Of a stretch of 41,703 nucleotides of DNA, positions 33,187-40,099 are shown piece by piece; within the stretch, counting starts at the first letter, position 1; each line of letters starts with the position of its first letter. The DNA lies in assembly GCF_024721315.2 (NCBI RefSeq), contig NZ_JANFAK020000072.1, positions 1 to 41,703 on the forward strand, written 5' to 3'. The translations under genes were made by a program, and so were the position numbers. Source of the DNA: Streptomyces sp. Isolate_45. GTDB taxonomy: Bacteria > Actinomycetota > Actinomycetes > Streptomycetales > Streptomycetaceae. The notes beneath the pieces are model-generated. The model searched no databases, had not been told where the DNA came from, and saw only the letters and a program-made list of their open reading frames with translations.

Positions 33187-34173
33187 ATGTCGCAGCAGGC
33201 CACGGAAGTCACCCACCGACTGGTCCCCTCGCCCGCGGGCCGGATCCACGTGGTGGAGCGGGGCGCCGGGCCGCTGGTGCTGCTCGTGCACGGCTTCCCC
33301 GAATCCTGGTATTCCTGGCGCCACCAGATGCCGGTCCTGGCCGCGGCCGGGTACCGCGTGGCCGCGATCGACGTCCGCGGCTACGGCCGTTCCTCCAAGC
33401 CCGGCGACCGCGAGGCCTACCGGATGCTGGAACTGGTCGAGGACAACGTCGCGGTGGTGCACGCCCTGGGCGAACGGTCCGCGGTGATCATCGGCCACGA
33501 CTGGGGGTCGGCCATCGCCGCCAACTCCGCCCTGACCAGGCCGGACGTATTCCGGGCGGTGGGGATGCTCAGCGTCCCGTACGCCCCGCGCGGCGGTCCG
33601 AGGCCCAGCGAGGTCTTCGCGGGCATGGGCGGGGACGAGGAGTTCTACATCTCCTACTTCCAGGAGCCCGGCCGGGCCGAGGCGGAGATCGAACCCGACG
33701 TGCGCGGCTGGCTCGCGGGCTTCTACGCCGCCATGTCCGCCGGCACCCAGCCGGCGCCCGACGCCCCCTCCCCGCACTTCGTCAGCCGGGGGCAGGGCGA
33801 AAGGCTGCGCGACCGCTTCCCCTCCGACCGGCTGCCCGCCTGGCTCGGCGAGGACGACCTGGACGTCTACAGCGGGGAGTTCGAGCGGACCGGCATGAGC
33901 GGGGGGCTCAACCGCTACCGGAACATGGACCGGGACTGGAAGGACCTCGCCGACTTCGACGGTGCCCCCATCACCCAGCCGTCCCTGTTCATCGGCGGCG
34001 ACCTGGACGCCTCCACCACGTGGTTGACCGACGCGATCCGCGCCTTCCCCACCACCCTCCCCGGCCTGCTCTCCTCCCGGATCCTCGACGACTGCGGCCA
34101 CTGGATCCAGCAGGAGCACCCCACCGAGGTCAACCGCCTCCTGACGGACTGGCTCGCCTCCCTGCCCGCCTGA
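33187..34173 (+). CDS. Alpha/beta-hydrolase, epoxide hydrolase-like
   Basis: 328 residues. HGFPE (35-39) is the oxyanion-hole HGxP motif of epoxide hydrolases. GHDWG (103-107) gives the nucleophile Asp105 instead of Ser, and CGHW (His305) gives the catalytic base. YSGEF and YRNMDRDW in the cap region hold candidate ring-opening Tyr residues. Asp as nucleophile marks epoxide hydrolases and haloalkane dehalogenases; HGFPESWYSW favours the former. The ATG at 33187 has GGAGG 4-5 bases upstream. It stands alone on its strand, and its substrate is unknown. Confidence 0.91.
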   Translation: MSQQATEVTHRLVPSPAGRIHVVERGAGPLVLLVHGFPESWYSWRHQMPVLAAAGYRVAAIDVRGYGRSSKPGDREAYRMLELVEDNVAVVHALGERSAVIIGHDWGSAIAANSALTRPDVFRAVGMLSVPYAPRGGPRPSEVFAGMGGDEEFYISYFQEPGRAEAEIEPDVRGWLAGFYAAMSAGTQPAPDAPSPHFVSRGQGERLRDRFPSDRLPAWLGEDDLDVYSGEFERTGMSGGLNRYRNMDRDWKDLADFDGAPITQPSLFIGGDLDASTTWLTDAIRAFPTTLPGLLSSRILDDCGHWIQQEHPTEVNRLLTDWLASLPA

Positions 34174-34369
34174 GGCCCCTGCGCTCGTGTGCGGGCGCGG
34201 CCGGTCGTACGGTGGAAGTACGACGAGGGGCGTCCCCACAGCACCCTGCGGTGGTGAGCCGCCTCGCCGGGCGGCTCACGGATCACCGTCGAGCGGCCCT
34301 TCCCGTGTGCCCGCCCCGAGCCCCCGCCGCGGGCGGGCCGCGTGACGGCTCGGAAAGCAGGTGCGTCCC

Positions 34370-34642
34370 ATGCGCACGTCGACCCGCATCGCAGCCGGTG
34401 TCCTCACCGGCCTCACCCTCGGCGGCACGGCCCTCGCCGCTCCCACCGCCGTGGCGGACATCCCCGCCTGCACCCGCACGGCCGCCCAGACGGGAGTCGC
34501 CGTCACCGAGGCCGTCACGACCGCGTGCCAACGGGGCGTCAGCAGCGACCTCCAGGGCTGCGTGAACGGGCTGACCGAAGCCGGGGTGCCGGGCGGCGCC
34601 GCGAACGGCGCCTGCCGCGTGGCAGCCCACGAACCCCGCTAG
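34370..34642 (+). CDS. Small exported protein with four Cys
   Basis: 90 residues. The signal peptide MRTSTRIAAGVLTGLTLGGT ALAAPTAVA is followed by a mature part of about 60 residues holding four Cys (PACT, TACQ, QGCV, GACR), enough for two disulfides. GTG at 34361 in frame is an alternative start. No family is recognised; similar small secreted Cys proteins are frequent in Streptomyces. The TAG stop is followed at once by GGGCCTGTCGTCAAA, discussed among the rejected items. Confidence 0.75.
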   Translation: MRTSTRIAAGVLTGLTLGGTALAAPTAVADIPACTRTAAQTGVAVTEAVTTACQRGVSSDLQGCVNGLTEAGVPGGAANGACRVAAHEPR

Positions 34643-34841
34643 GGCCTGTCGTCAAAACTCCCGTCCGCCGCGCGACGTCCGATCAACCCCCGTGCCGCTC
34701 ATGCGATCCGCACACCAAACAGGCATGCCACATTCGTGTGATCCGCCAGTACGACGTCCCGGGTGACGAGAGCAAGACTTCCGGTCATGGGCATCGGTCC
34801 GAAAGAAGGCCGAAGCCGGGGACAACAGGGGGATCAGCACC

Positions 34842-35582
34842 ATGAGCAGTCAGCTGTACGACGAGATCGGCGAGGCGTTCGAGGGCTTCAAGACCCTCCC
34901 TCTCGCGCGCTACGGGGAGGTCCCCGGCTTCCTCGCCCTCGTCGGGGACGTGACCGGCAGGTCGATCCTCGACCTTGCCTCGGGGACCGGCTTCTACAGC
35001 CGGGAGTTCAAGCGCCGCGGCGCCTCCCACGTCCTGGGCGTGGATATCTCCTCCGCGATGATCGACGCGGCCCGGGCCCTGGAGGACCGCGACCCACTCG
35101 GAGTGGACTACGAGGTGGGAGACGTCGCCGAACTGCGCTCCTTCGACCAGCCCTTCGACATCGCGGTCGCGGTCCAACTGTTCAACTACGCCGAGGACGT
35201 CGCCACCATCGAGCGGATGTGTCGCAACATCCACCGCAGCGTCGCGGAGGGGGCCGATTTCTTCGCCTTCGGGCAGAACCCGGACTACCGGTTCGACGGG
35301 CCGTCCCTGGCCAAGTACGGATTCCTGTGCGAATCCCTCGGTGAGGAAACCGAGATCGGGCCGCGCGTGCGGATCACCGCGCTCCTCGACCCGCCGATCT
35401 CCTTCGTCGCGAACCCGCCCAGCCGCGAGGTCTGGGAGAAGAGCCTGGAGGCGGCCGGCTTCAAGGACATCACCTGGGTGCCCCTGGAAATCTCCGCCGC
35501 CGGCGTGCGCGAGTACGGCAAGGAGTTCTGGGACGACCTCGACGGCAACGTCCCGCTGACCATGCTGCGCTGCCGCGCCTGA
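34842..35582 (+). CDS. Class I SAM-dependent methyltransferase
   Basis: 246 residues. SAM-binding motif I ILDLASGTGFYSREFKRRGA, then the acidic end of strand 2 (VLGVDISSAMIDAA) and motif IV-like FDIAVAVQLFNYA. The N-terminus YDEIGEAFEGFKTLPLARYG resembles small-molecule C/O-methyltransferases, and the C-terminal half is a substrate lid. The ATG at 34842 has an AGGGGG site 9 bases upstream. It converges on the MpaB gene with a 44-base spacer, so it may act on the same product, though it is not in that operon. Confidence 0.9.
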   Translation: MSSQLYDEIGEAFEGFKTLPLARYGEVPGFLALVGDVTGRSILDLASGTGFYSREFKRRGASHVLGVDISSAMIDAARALEDRDPLGVDYEVGDVAELRSFDQPFDIAVAVQLFNYAEDVATIERMCRNIHRSVAEGADFFAFGQNPDYRFDGPSLAKYGFLCESLGEETEIGPRVRITALLDPPISFVANPPSREVWEKSLEAAGFKDITWVPLEISAAGVREYGKEFWDDLDGNVPLTMLRCRA

Positions 35583-35626
35583 CCCCTCCGGCCGCCTCGG
35601 CCCCTCGGCCCTCGGCCCCGGGGGCG

Positions 35627-36787
35627 TTACGGGACCGAGGTGGCCGGGGGACTCCAGCGGTGCGATCGGGGCACCGTGCCGGTGATCCCGTAGTCCTTCT
35701 TGAGCTGTTCCGGGATGGCGTAGTGCATGACGCGCCCCCGGGTGAGGGAGGAAAGCTCCAGGACCGTCGTGAGATGGCCGAGTCGGTCCAGGGCCCAGGC
35801 GCCGAGCGGGGAGCGGTCCTCGATGGTCTCCAGGATGCCGAGCAGATGGGGCGCGGCCTTGACGACGGTGTCCCACGGGGTGCGCGGCACCCGGAGCCAA
35901 TCGGCGCAGGTGTCGCCGACGAGATGGCGGATGAGGGCCGAGACGACCGGGTCGAAGAACGTCCCGGGCACGATCTCCTCGTACAGGTCGATGAGCTGCC
36001 GGGTCAGCAGCGCGCCCTCCTCGGACGGCCCCATGTGCCGGATCATGTACAGGTCGAGGAAACGGCGTGCGTCGTCGAGGGACTCGGGGACGGCCTCCTG
36101 GTCGACGCCGAGCATGGCCCCGACCACGCGCCAGGCGTAGTAGTAGGCCTCCGCGCCCTCCGTGGACATGTGGATGTTCAGCCGGTGCAGGCTGTCCAGC
36201 ACGAGCAGCGAGAAGAACATCTGCCCGCCGATCATGTCCTCCTGACAGATCGGCGTCCCGAGCGTCGCGGTGTCCCACCGGTTCTCGCGCACGAGGTGGT
36301 GGCGGATGGCCGCGTGCAGGAGGCGGACCTTCTGGACGGCCGGGACGAAGCGGCTGCCGGCCTCGAAGGCGTCGGGCTGCATCAGGAGGACGGTGAACTG
36401 GCCCGTCTCCGCCATCCGCTTCGAGGGGTACTTCAACCCGTGGGTGGTCGACAGCAGCTTCGCCACGTGCGGAACGAGGTAGCAGGCGGGCATGGAGGCG
36501 AAGGAGAGGGCCGTGGAGATGTGCACGTTGTTGTCGATGAAGAAGAGCCTGGCCTTCTCCATCTCGCCCCAGTCCACCCAGGACGGCGGGAAGCTCGTGG
36601 CTTCGAGGTACTCCCTGGCGACGTCGGGCAGACCGTCCGGCAGGGGAGACCCGGCGGTGGAGACGTAGCGCATCAGGGTGTTGAACTTGCCCACCTCCCC
36701 GCGTTCGAAGAGCGTGGCGACGGTGGCGTCGGCGAGTTGGTCACCGGTCTGCCGCAGGGCGTCCATCGACGCCTCGGTCCGGGTCAT
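35627..36787 (-). CDS. MpaB/Lcp-family oxygenase (DUF2236)
   Basis: 386 residues. Family segments: KARLFFIDNNVHISTALSFA, VRLLHAAIRHHLVRENRW (the histidine-rich helix shared with latex-clearing protein Lcp) and GTPICQEDMIGGQMFFSLLV. Characterised relatives cleave C=C bonds of isoprenoid chains: Lcp in rubber, MpaB in the farnesyl side chain of mycophenolic acid. No signal peptide is seen, so it is cytoplasmic, unlike secreted Lcp. The ATG at 36787 has AAGGAG 7 bases upstream. It lies 100 bases downstream of a polyprenyl synthase on the same strand, which strongly suggests an isoprenoid substrate. Confidence 0.87.
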   Translation of the reverse strand: MTRTEASMDALRQTGDQLADATVATLFERGEVGKFNTLMRYVSTAGSPLPDGLPDVAREYLEATSFPPSWVDWGEMEKARLFFIDNNVHISTALSFASMPACYLVPHVAKLLSTTHGLKYPSKRMAETGQFTVLLMQPDAFEAGSRFVPAVQKVRLLHAAIRHHLVRENRWDTATLGTPICQEDMIGGQMFFSLLVLDSLHRLNIHMSTEGAEAYYYAWRVVGAMLGVDQEAVPESLDDARRFLDLYMIRHMGPSEEGALLTRQLIDLYEEIVPGTFFDPVVSALIRHLVGDTCADWLRVPRTPWDTVVKAAPHLLGILETIEDRSPLGAWALDRLGHLTTVLELSSLTRGRVMHYAIPEQLKKDYGITGTVPRSHRWSPPATSVP

Positions 36788-36800
36788 GGCGGTGCTCCTT

Positions 36801-36851
36801 GAAGGCGGAGAAGCGGAGGAGGAGGGGGAAGGCGGAGAAGGCGGGGAAGGC
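36801..36851. repeat. Purine-rich spacer with 13-bp direct repeat
   Basis: GAAGGCGGAGAAG occurs at 36801-36813 and 36828-36840. The whole 51-base stretch is nearly all purine on the plus strand, with C only at a few sites. It is the leader of the MpaB gene on the other strand, where it reads as a pyrimidine tract. It could affect local structure or be a slippage product. Confidence 0.75.
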
Positions 36852-36887
36852 GCTCGGGTCAGGGGGGCCGTGTCCCGGCCGGGTGGG

Positions 36888-37961
36888 TCAGGACGACCGG
36901 ACCGACACCGAATGCGCCAGGGCCGTCAGGGCGCCGGCGGCCCGCTCGGGTACGGCCAGCTCGTGGAGGGCGGCGAGGGCTTCCTCGACCCGCGCGGCGA
37001 TCATGTCCTCGATCCGGTCGGGGGCCTTGAGCCGGCGCATCGTCGAGCGGACCACGTCCAGGTCCTCCCCGTTCAGGTCGGGTCGCCCCAGCAGGGTCCG
37101 CAGCAGTTCCCGCGCCTCGTCGTCGGCCAGCCGCCAGGTCTCGGCCAGCAGGGTCGTGGGCCGGTGGCCGTGCACGTCGTCGGCGTTGGCCTTGCCGGTG
37201 TGCTCCGGGTCCCCGAACAGGCCGAGCAGGTCGTCCCGCAGTTGGAACGCCTCCCCCAGCGGAAGCCCGTACGCGGAATAGCCCTCGCGCAACCGCGCCC
37301 CGGCACCGGCCAGGGCCCCGCCGATGAGCAGGGGGTGCTCGACGGTGTACTTGGCGGTCTTGTACCGGACCACCTTCAGCGCCGTCGCGGTGTCCGGACC
37401 GGTCCCGGTACGCAGGATCTCCAGGCACTCGCCGGCGATCAGCTCCCGCGCCATCACCGACCACAGCGGGCGCGCCCGGGCCACGTACGCGGAGGGCAGG
37501 CCGCAGGTGGCGAACAGCTGCCCGGCCAGCGACATCAGCAGGTCCCCGACCAGCATCGCCAGTGACCTGGCGGCAGCAACCTCGTCCACGGCGTCGGAGG
37601 TCCCCCGTCGACCGCTCACGGCGCGACGCAGGGCGACGTGCGCGGTGGGCCGCCCGTGCCGCAGCGGGCTGTCGTCGATGAGGTCGTCGTGCACGACCGC
37701 GGCGGCGTGCACCAGCTCCATGGAAGCCGCCGCCCGCACCAGGGCGTCGCTGTCCGGCTGCCCCACCGCCCGCCAGCCCCAGTAGCAGAACGCCGCCCGC
37801 AACCGTTTGCCGTGCGCGACGGAAGCCTCCAACCGCTCGGCCACCGCGGCCAGGCTCGCGTCGATCGCCGCGAACCGGTCCGCCTCCTCGGCGACGACCC
37901 GGGTCAGTACCTCGTCGACACGGGCCTTGAAGGCGGCCGGCGCCCACCGGTCATTCGCCAT
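36888..37961 (-). CDS. Polyprenyl diphosphate synthase (trans-isoprenyl)
   Basis: 357 residues. First aspartate-rich motif HDDLIDDS (91-98), KTAKYT (201-206) and second motif RDDLLGLFGDPE (242-253), in the actinobacterial form DDLLG without the third Asp. Ala residues at the fourth and fifth positions before the first motif leave room for a chain longer than farnesyl, so GGPP or longer is likely. It condenses IPP onto allylic diphosphates in the cytoplasm. The ATG at 37961 overlaps the upstream small gene by 11 bases. No terpene cyclase is in the window. Confidence 0.93.
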   Translation of the reverse strand: MANDRWAPAAFKARVDEVLTRVVAEEADRFAAIDASLAAVAERLEASVAHGKRLRAAFCYWGWRAVGQPDSDALVRAAASMELVHAAAVVHDDLIDDSPLRHGRPTAHVALRRAVSGRRGTSDAVDEVAAARSLAMLVGDLLMSLAGQLFATCGLPSAYVARARPLWSVMARELIAGECLEILRTGTGPDTATALKVVRYKTAKYTVEHPLLIGGALAGAGARLREGYSAYGLPLGEAFQLRDDLLGLFGDPEHTGKANADDVHGHRPTTLLAETWRLADDEARELLRTLLGRPDLNGEDLDVVRSTMRRLKAPDRIEDMIAARVEEALAALHELAVPERAAGALTALAHSVSVRSS

Positions 37962-38226
37962 GGTTCCCACGGGCCAGCACGTGCCGGGCGAGGAGTTCCA
38001 AGTGGGCCGGGGGTACGGCCGCGTACCGGTCCAGCACCAGGCGGCCGCGCGCCATGAGGTCGTGCTCGGCCTCCGCCGCCAACTCCGCGGCGTCCGAACG
38101 GCGCAGCAGTCCGCCCACCGTGCCCATCACCGCGCCCAACGCCGAACCCGCCGTCGTCACAGCCAGATCGGCCAGCCCGGCCACCAGCAGCACCGCCCGG
38201 CCTTCCGGCCCCGCGTCCCGCGCCAT
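37951..38226 (-). CDS. Small membrane-segment protein heading the prenyl operon
   Basis: 91 residues from ATG 38226 with GGGGGA 5-6 bases upstream. RAVLLVAGLADLAVTTAGSA LGAVMGTVGGLL is a long hydrophobic segment. It is followed by charged helices (RSDAAELAAEAEHDLMARGR, HLELLARHVLARG). It ends inside the prenyl synthase start, so translation is coupled. A membrane anchor or adaptor for the synthase is plausible. I recognise no family. Confidence 0.7.
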   Translation of the reverse strand: MARDAGPEGRAVLLVAGLADLAVTTAGSALGAVMGTVGGLLRRSDAAELAAEAEHDLMARGRLVLDRYAAVPPAHLELLARHVLARGNHGE

Positions 38227-38320
38227 CACGTTCCCCCGCTCGCCCCGCGCCCCGGCGACGCCGGTCATGCGCCGCCCTTGCGAGCATCGCGTCACGGCGG
38301 CCCCGGCCGTGGCGGAACTC

Positions 38321-38341
38321 GCGATCGGGTGACCCGATCGC
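38321..38341. promoter_or_regulatory. Palindrome upstream of the prenyl operon
   Basis: Arms GCGATCGGG (38321-38329) and CCCGATCGC (38333-38341) pair exactly around TGA. It lies about 95 bases upstream of the first gene of the prenyl synthase/MpaB operon, in its promoter region. A DNA-binding dimer is the likely reader, but no regulator gene is adjacent. It also lies downstream of the orphan gene at 38422, whose stop it follows. Confidence 0.6.
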
Positions 38342-38421
38342 TCGACCGTACGGATCTCGGCAGCCGGCGCCTTCGGAGCGGCAGGGCGGTCGAGCCGTTC
38401 CGACAGGTTCGAACAGCCTCG

Positions 38422-38925
38422 TCACCCGGCTCGGGGAGCGGTGGCCGTCCGCCAGATCTGCACCAGGCAGTACTGATCGGCGCCGTCGAATTCCACTTCC
38501 CGCACCGGCGGAATCTCCAGCGTCTGCCATGACAGCGGAGACACGAAGGGGCCTTCCTCGCTGTTGAACATCCACTGCCATCGCATTCCGTACGAGCCGG
38601 GCGAGGGCAGGATCAGGGGGATGTCCGTCCGCCCGCAGTCGATGGTGGCCAGGCCGAGGTCACACCCTGGAAGTTCCACCTCCACCTCTTCCCGGCCGAA
38701 CCAATCCCCACCCGGTTCCGGAGGGCGGGTGGACCAGCTCTCCAGCCGCAGGGCCATCCGGACGACCTGGGACGGTACCTGTAGATAGACCATGCCGGGG
38801 GCGGGCAGCAGCCAATTCGAATCGCTCGCGTCCGGTGCGCACGGATCCACAGCCGTATCCACCAGACCCAACAACCGATAACTCGGATTGACCACGGTCT
38901 CGTACACGTCCAATATCCGGCCCAA
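38422..38925 (-). CDS. Orphan hypothetical protein, lower GC
   Basis: 167 residues if it starts at TTG 38925; GTG 38907 (161 residues) is also possible and no start has a convincing ribosome-binding site. The protein is acidic and beta-rich: NPSYRLLGLVDTAVDPCAPD, WLLPAPGMVYLQVPSQVVRM, VEVELPGCDLGLATIDCGRT and SYGMRWQWMFNSEEGPFVSP. There is no signal peptide and no recognised family. Its DNA looks clearly less GC-rich than its neighbours (AATTCGAA, CCAATATCC, CGATAACTC strings), a hint of recent transfer. It is divergent from the chaplin gene. Confidence 0.65.
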   Translation of the reverse strand: MGRILDVYETVVNPSYRLLGLVDTAVDPCAPDASDSNWLLPAPGMVYLQVPSQVVRMALRLESWSTRPPEPGGDWFGREEVEVELPGCDLGLATIDCGRTDIPLILPSPGSYGMRWQWMFNSEEGPFVSPLSWQTLEIPPVREVEFDGADQYCLVQIWRTATAPRAG

Positions 38926-39111
38926 AGGAACGTCTCTCTCGTCGCCGGGAAAGCCGCAAGTGGTGGTCGCGACACGAGCATTGAAGCACCCTCGATCCTT
39001 TGGTGATCTTTCGGGATCCCGGCCGGCGAAGCGGGACGCGGGCGTCACCCGTGCGGGGGAAGAACCCGGCGACCACCAAGCCGGACCCGTGCGGACGACG
39101 AATCGCAGCTG

Positions 39112-39129
39112 CCGGCCCGGGCGGGCCGG
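39112..39129 (+). promoter_or_regulatory. Hairpin in chaplin leader
   Basis: CCGGCCCG (39112-39119) and CGGGCCGG (39122-39129) are complementary around GG, so a 7-bp stem with a 4-base loop can form about 55 bases before the chaplin start. It may shape the leader or be a chance GC-rich palindrome. Confidence 0.3.
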
Positions 39130-39184
39130 TGCGGCGCGCTCCCCCGGGGGCGGGCCGGTCCCACGTTCGTGAAGGAGAACCCTC

Positions 39185-39424
39185 ATGTCGCGTGTTCTGA
39201 AGAGCGCCGGTCTCGTCCTCGCCGCCGGAGCCGTCGTGTTCGGCGGAGCCTCCATGGCCTCCGCGGACGCCGGCGCGCAGGGTGCCGCCATCGGCTCGCC
39301 CGGAGTGCTGTCCGGGAACCTGATCCAGGTCCCCATCCACATCCCGATCAACGCCTGCGGCAACTCGGTCAGCGTCATCGGCCTGCTGAACCCGGCCTTC
39401 GGCAACACCTGCGTCAACGCCTGA
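39185..39424 (+). CDS. Short chaplin
   Basis: 79 residues. Signal peptide to about residue 27 (MSRVLKSAGLVLAAGAVVFG GASMASA), then one chaplin domain (36-79) with AIGSPGVLSGNLIQVPIHIP INACGNSV and GLLNPAFGNTCVNA. The two conserved Cys (58, 76) form the chaplin disulfide. Short chaplins are secreted, assemble into amyloid-like fibres at the air interface and let aerial hyphae rise. There is no LPXTG anchor, so it is not a long chaplin. The ATG at 39185 has AAGGAG 7 bases upstream. Confidence 0.95.
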   Translation: MSRVLKSAGLVLAAGAVVFGGASMASADAGAQGAAIGSPGVLSGNLIQVPIHIPINACGNSVSVIGLLNPAFGNTCVNA

Positions 39425-39455
39425 TCAAGCTCGCCTGATCAAGCTCGCCTGATCA
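39422..39455. repeat. 14-bp tandem repeat at the chaplin stop codon
   Basis: TGATCAAGCTCGCC is repeated exactly at 39422-39435 and 39436-39449, followed by TGATCA. The first TGA is the chaplin stop codon, and each unit brings a TGATCA palindrome. The unit also carries an in-frame TGA pattern in other frames. The copy number looks prone to slippage. Confidence 0.9.
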
Positions 39456-39472
39456 CCCTTGCCGAACCCCCT

Positions 39473-39502
39473 TTCCGGCCCACCGCGGGCGGCGGGCCGG
39501 AA
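39473..39502 (+). terminator. Hairpin after the chaplin gene
   Basis: TTCCGGCCC (39473-39481) and GGGCCGGAA (39494-39502) pair exactly around a 12-base loop, 49 bases after the chaplin stop. It is the nearest candidate terminator for the chaplin transcript. Confidence 0.55.
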
Positions 39503-39611
39503 GGCCGGTACGGGAGCGTCGACCAGGACGGGCGCGCCAGCTCCCCGTGCCCGTCGGGACGCCGGGGCAGCCGGCCACCCGGGCGCGTACGGGCCCCACC
39601 CACCCCACCCA

Positions 39612-39639
39612 CCCCTCCCGGGGGCAACCCCGGGAGGGG
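39612..39639. terminator. 12-bp perfect hairpin with GCAA tetraloop
   Basis: CCCCTCCCGGGG (39612-39623) and CCCCGGGAGGGG (39628-39639) are exact complements closing a GCAA loop of the GNRA class. It is the most stable hairpin I found in the window. It sits 188 bases after the chaplin stop and 78 before the next gene, so it should insulate the toxin module from upstream transcription. Confidence 0.75.
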
Positions 39640-39717
39640 CCCCGGCGGCCCGCCGTCCCGGGGCGGGACGTCACGTCCGCGGTGCCGGGGACGGGTGGGA
39701 CGCGCGATACTGGCCCC

Positions 39718-40089
39718 ATGGCGCAGCAGCTGTCCTCTCCCGTCCCCCCGGCCAAGGCCGGCGAGGTCCTGCGCACCCGGTACGCCGACCGGCTGCCCGC
39801 CTCCCTCGGCGAGCTGACCGGCCCCACCTCCGGCCTCGTCACGCTGCCCCCGCACATCGCCTGGTCGGGGCTGCGCACGTACGACCTGGACCGGCCGCGC
39901 CAGCGCATGAGCCTCTACCGCACCGTCCTCGCCGAAGGCCTGCGCGACGACCTGAGGGACCTCCTCGACCAGCACCTGCTGCTCACGCAGTGGCCCGTCC
40001 TGCGCACCCTCATCAGCCGCCACGTCCGACAGGTGTGGGAGGACGCCTTCCCGCGCCTCACCACCCGGACGTCGTCCCCGGCCGCGTGA
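39718..40089 (+). CDS. Probable partner/antitoxin of the AbiEii-like protein
   Basis: 123 residues. The first half (AGEVLRTRYADRLPASLGEL TGPTSGLVTLPPHIAW) reads like the end of a winged-helix or AbiEi-like region, and RTYDLDRPRQRMSLYRTVLA EGLRDDLRDLLDQHLLLTQW is helical. It ends 10 bases before the nucleotidyltransferase gene. In AbiE and MenAT systems the first gene is the antitoxin. This protein is shorter than classical AbiEi, so the family is not certain. ATG 39718 has GATACT 6 bases upstream and no ribosome-binding site, so it may be leaderless. Confidence 0.72.
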   Translation: MAQQLSSPVPPAKAGEVLRTRYADRLPASLGELTGPTSGLVTLPPHIAWSGLRTYDLDRPRQRMSLYRTVLAEGLRDDLRDLLDQHLLLTQWPVLRTLISRHVRQVWEDAFPRLTTRTSSPAA

Positions 40090-40099
40090 ATCCGGCCGC

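Noticed and set aside
34643..34680. GGGCCTGTCGTCAAAACTCC right after the small secreted gene, resembling the end of some Streptomyces insertion sequences
   Set aside because: No matching inverted copy, target duplication or transposase remnant was found in the window, so an IS remnant cannot be supported.
39185..39424. Reading the chaplin as a truncated long chaplin
   Set aside because: The length and the absence of a second domain or sorting signal match normal short chaplins.
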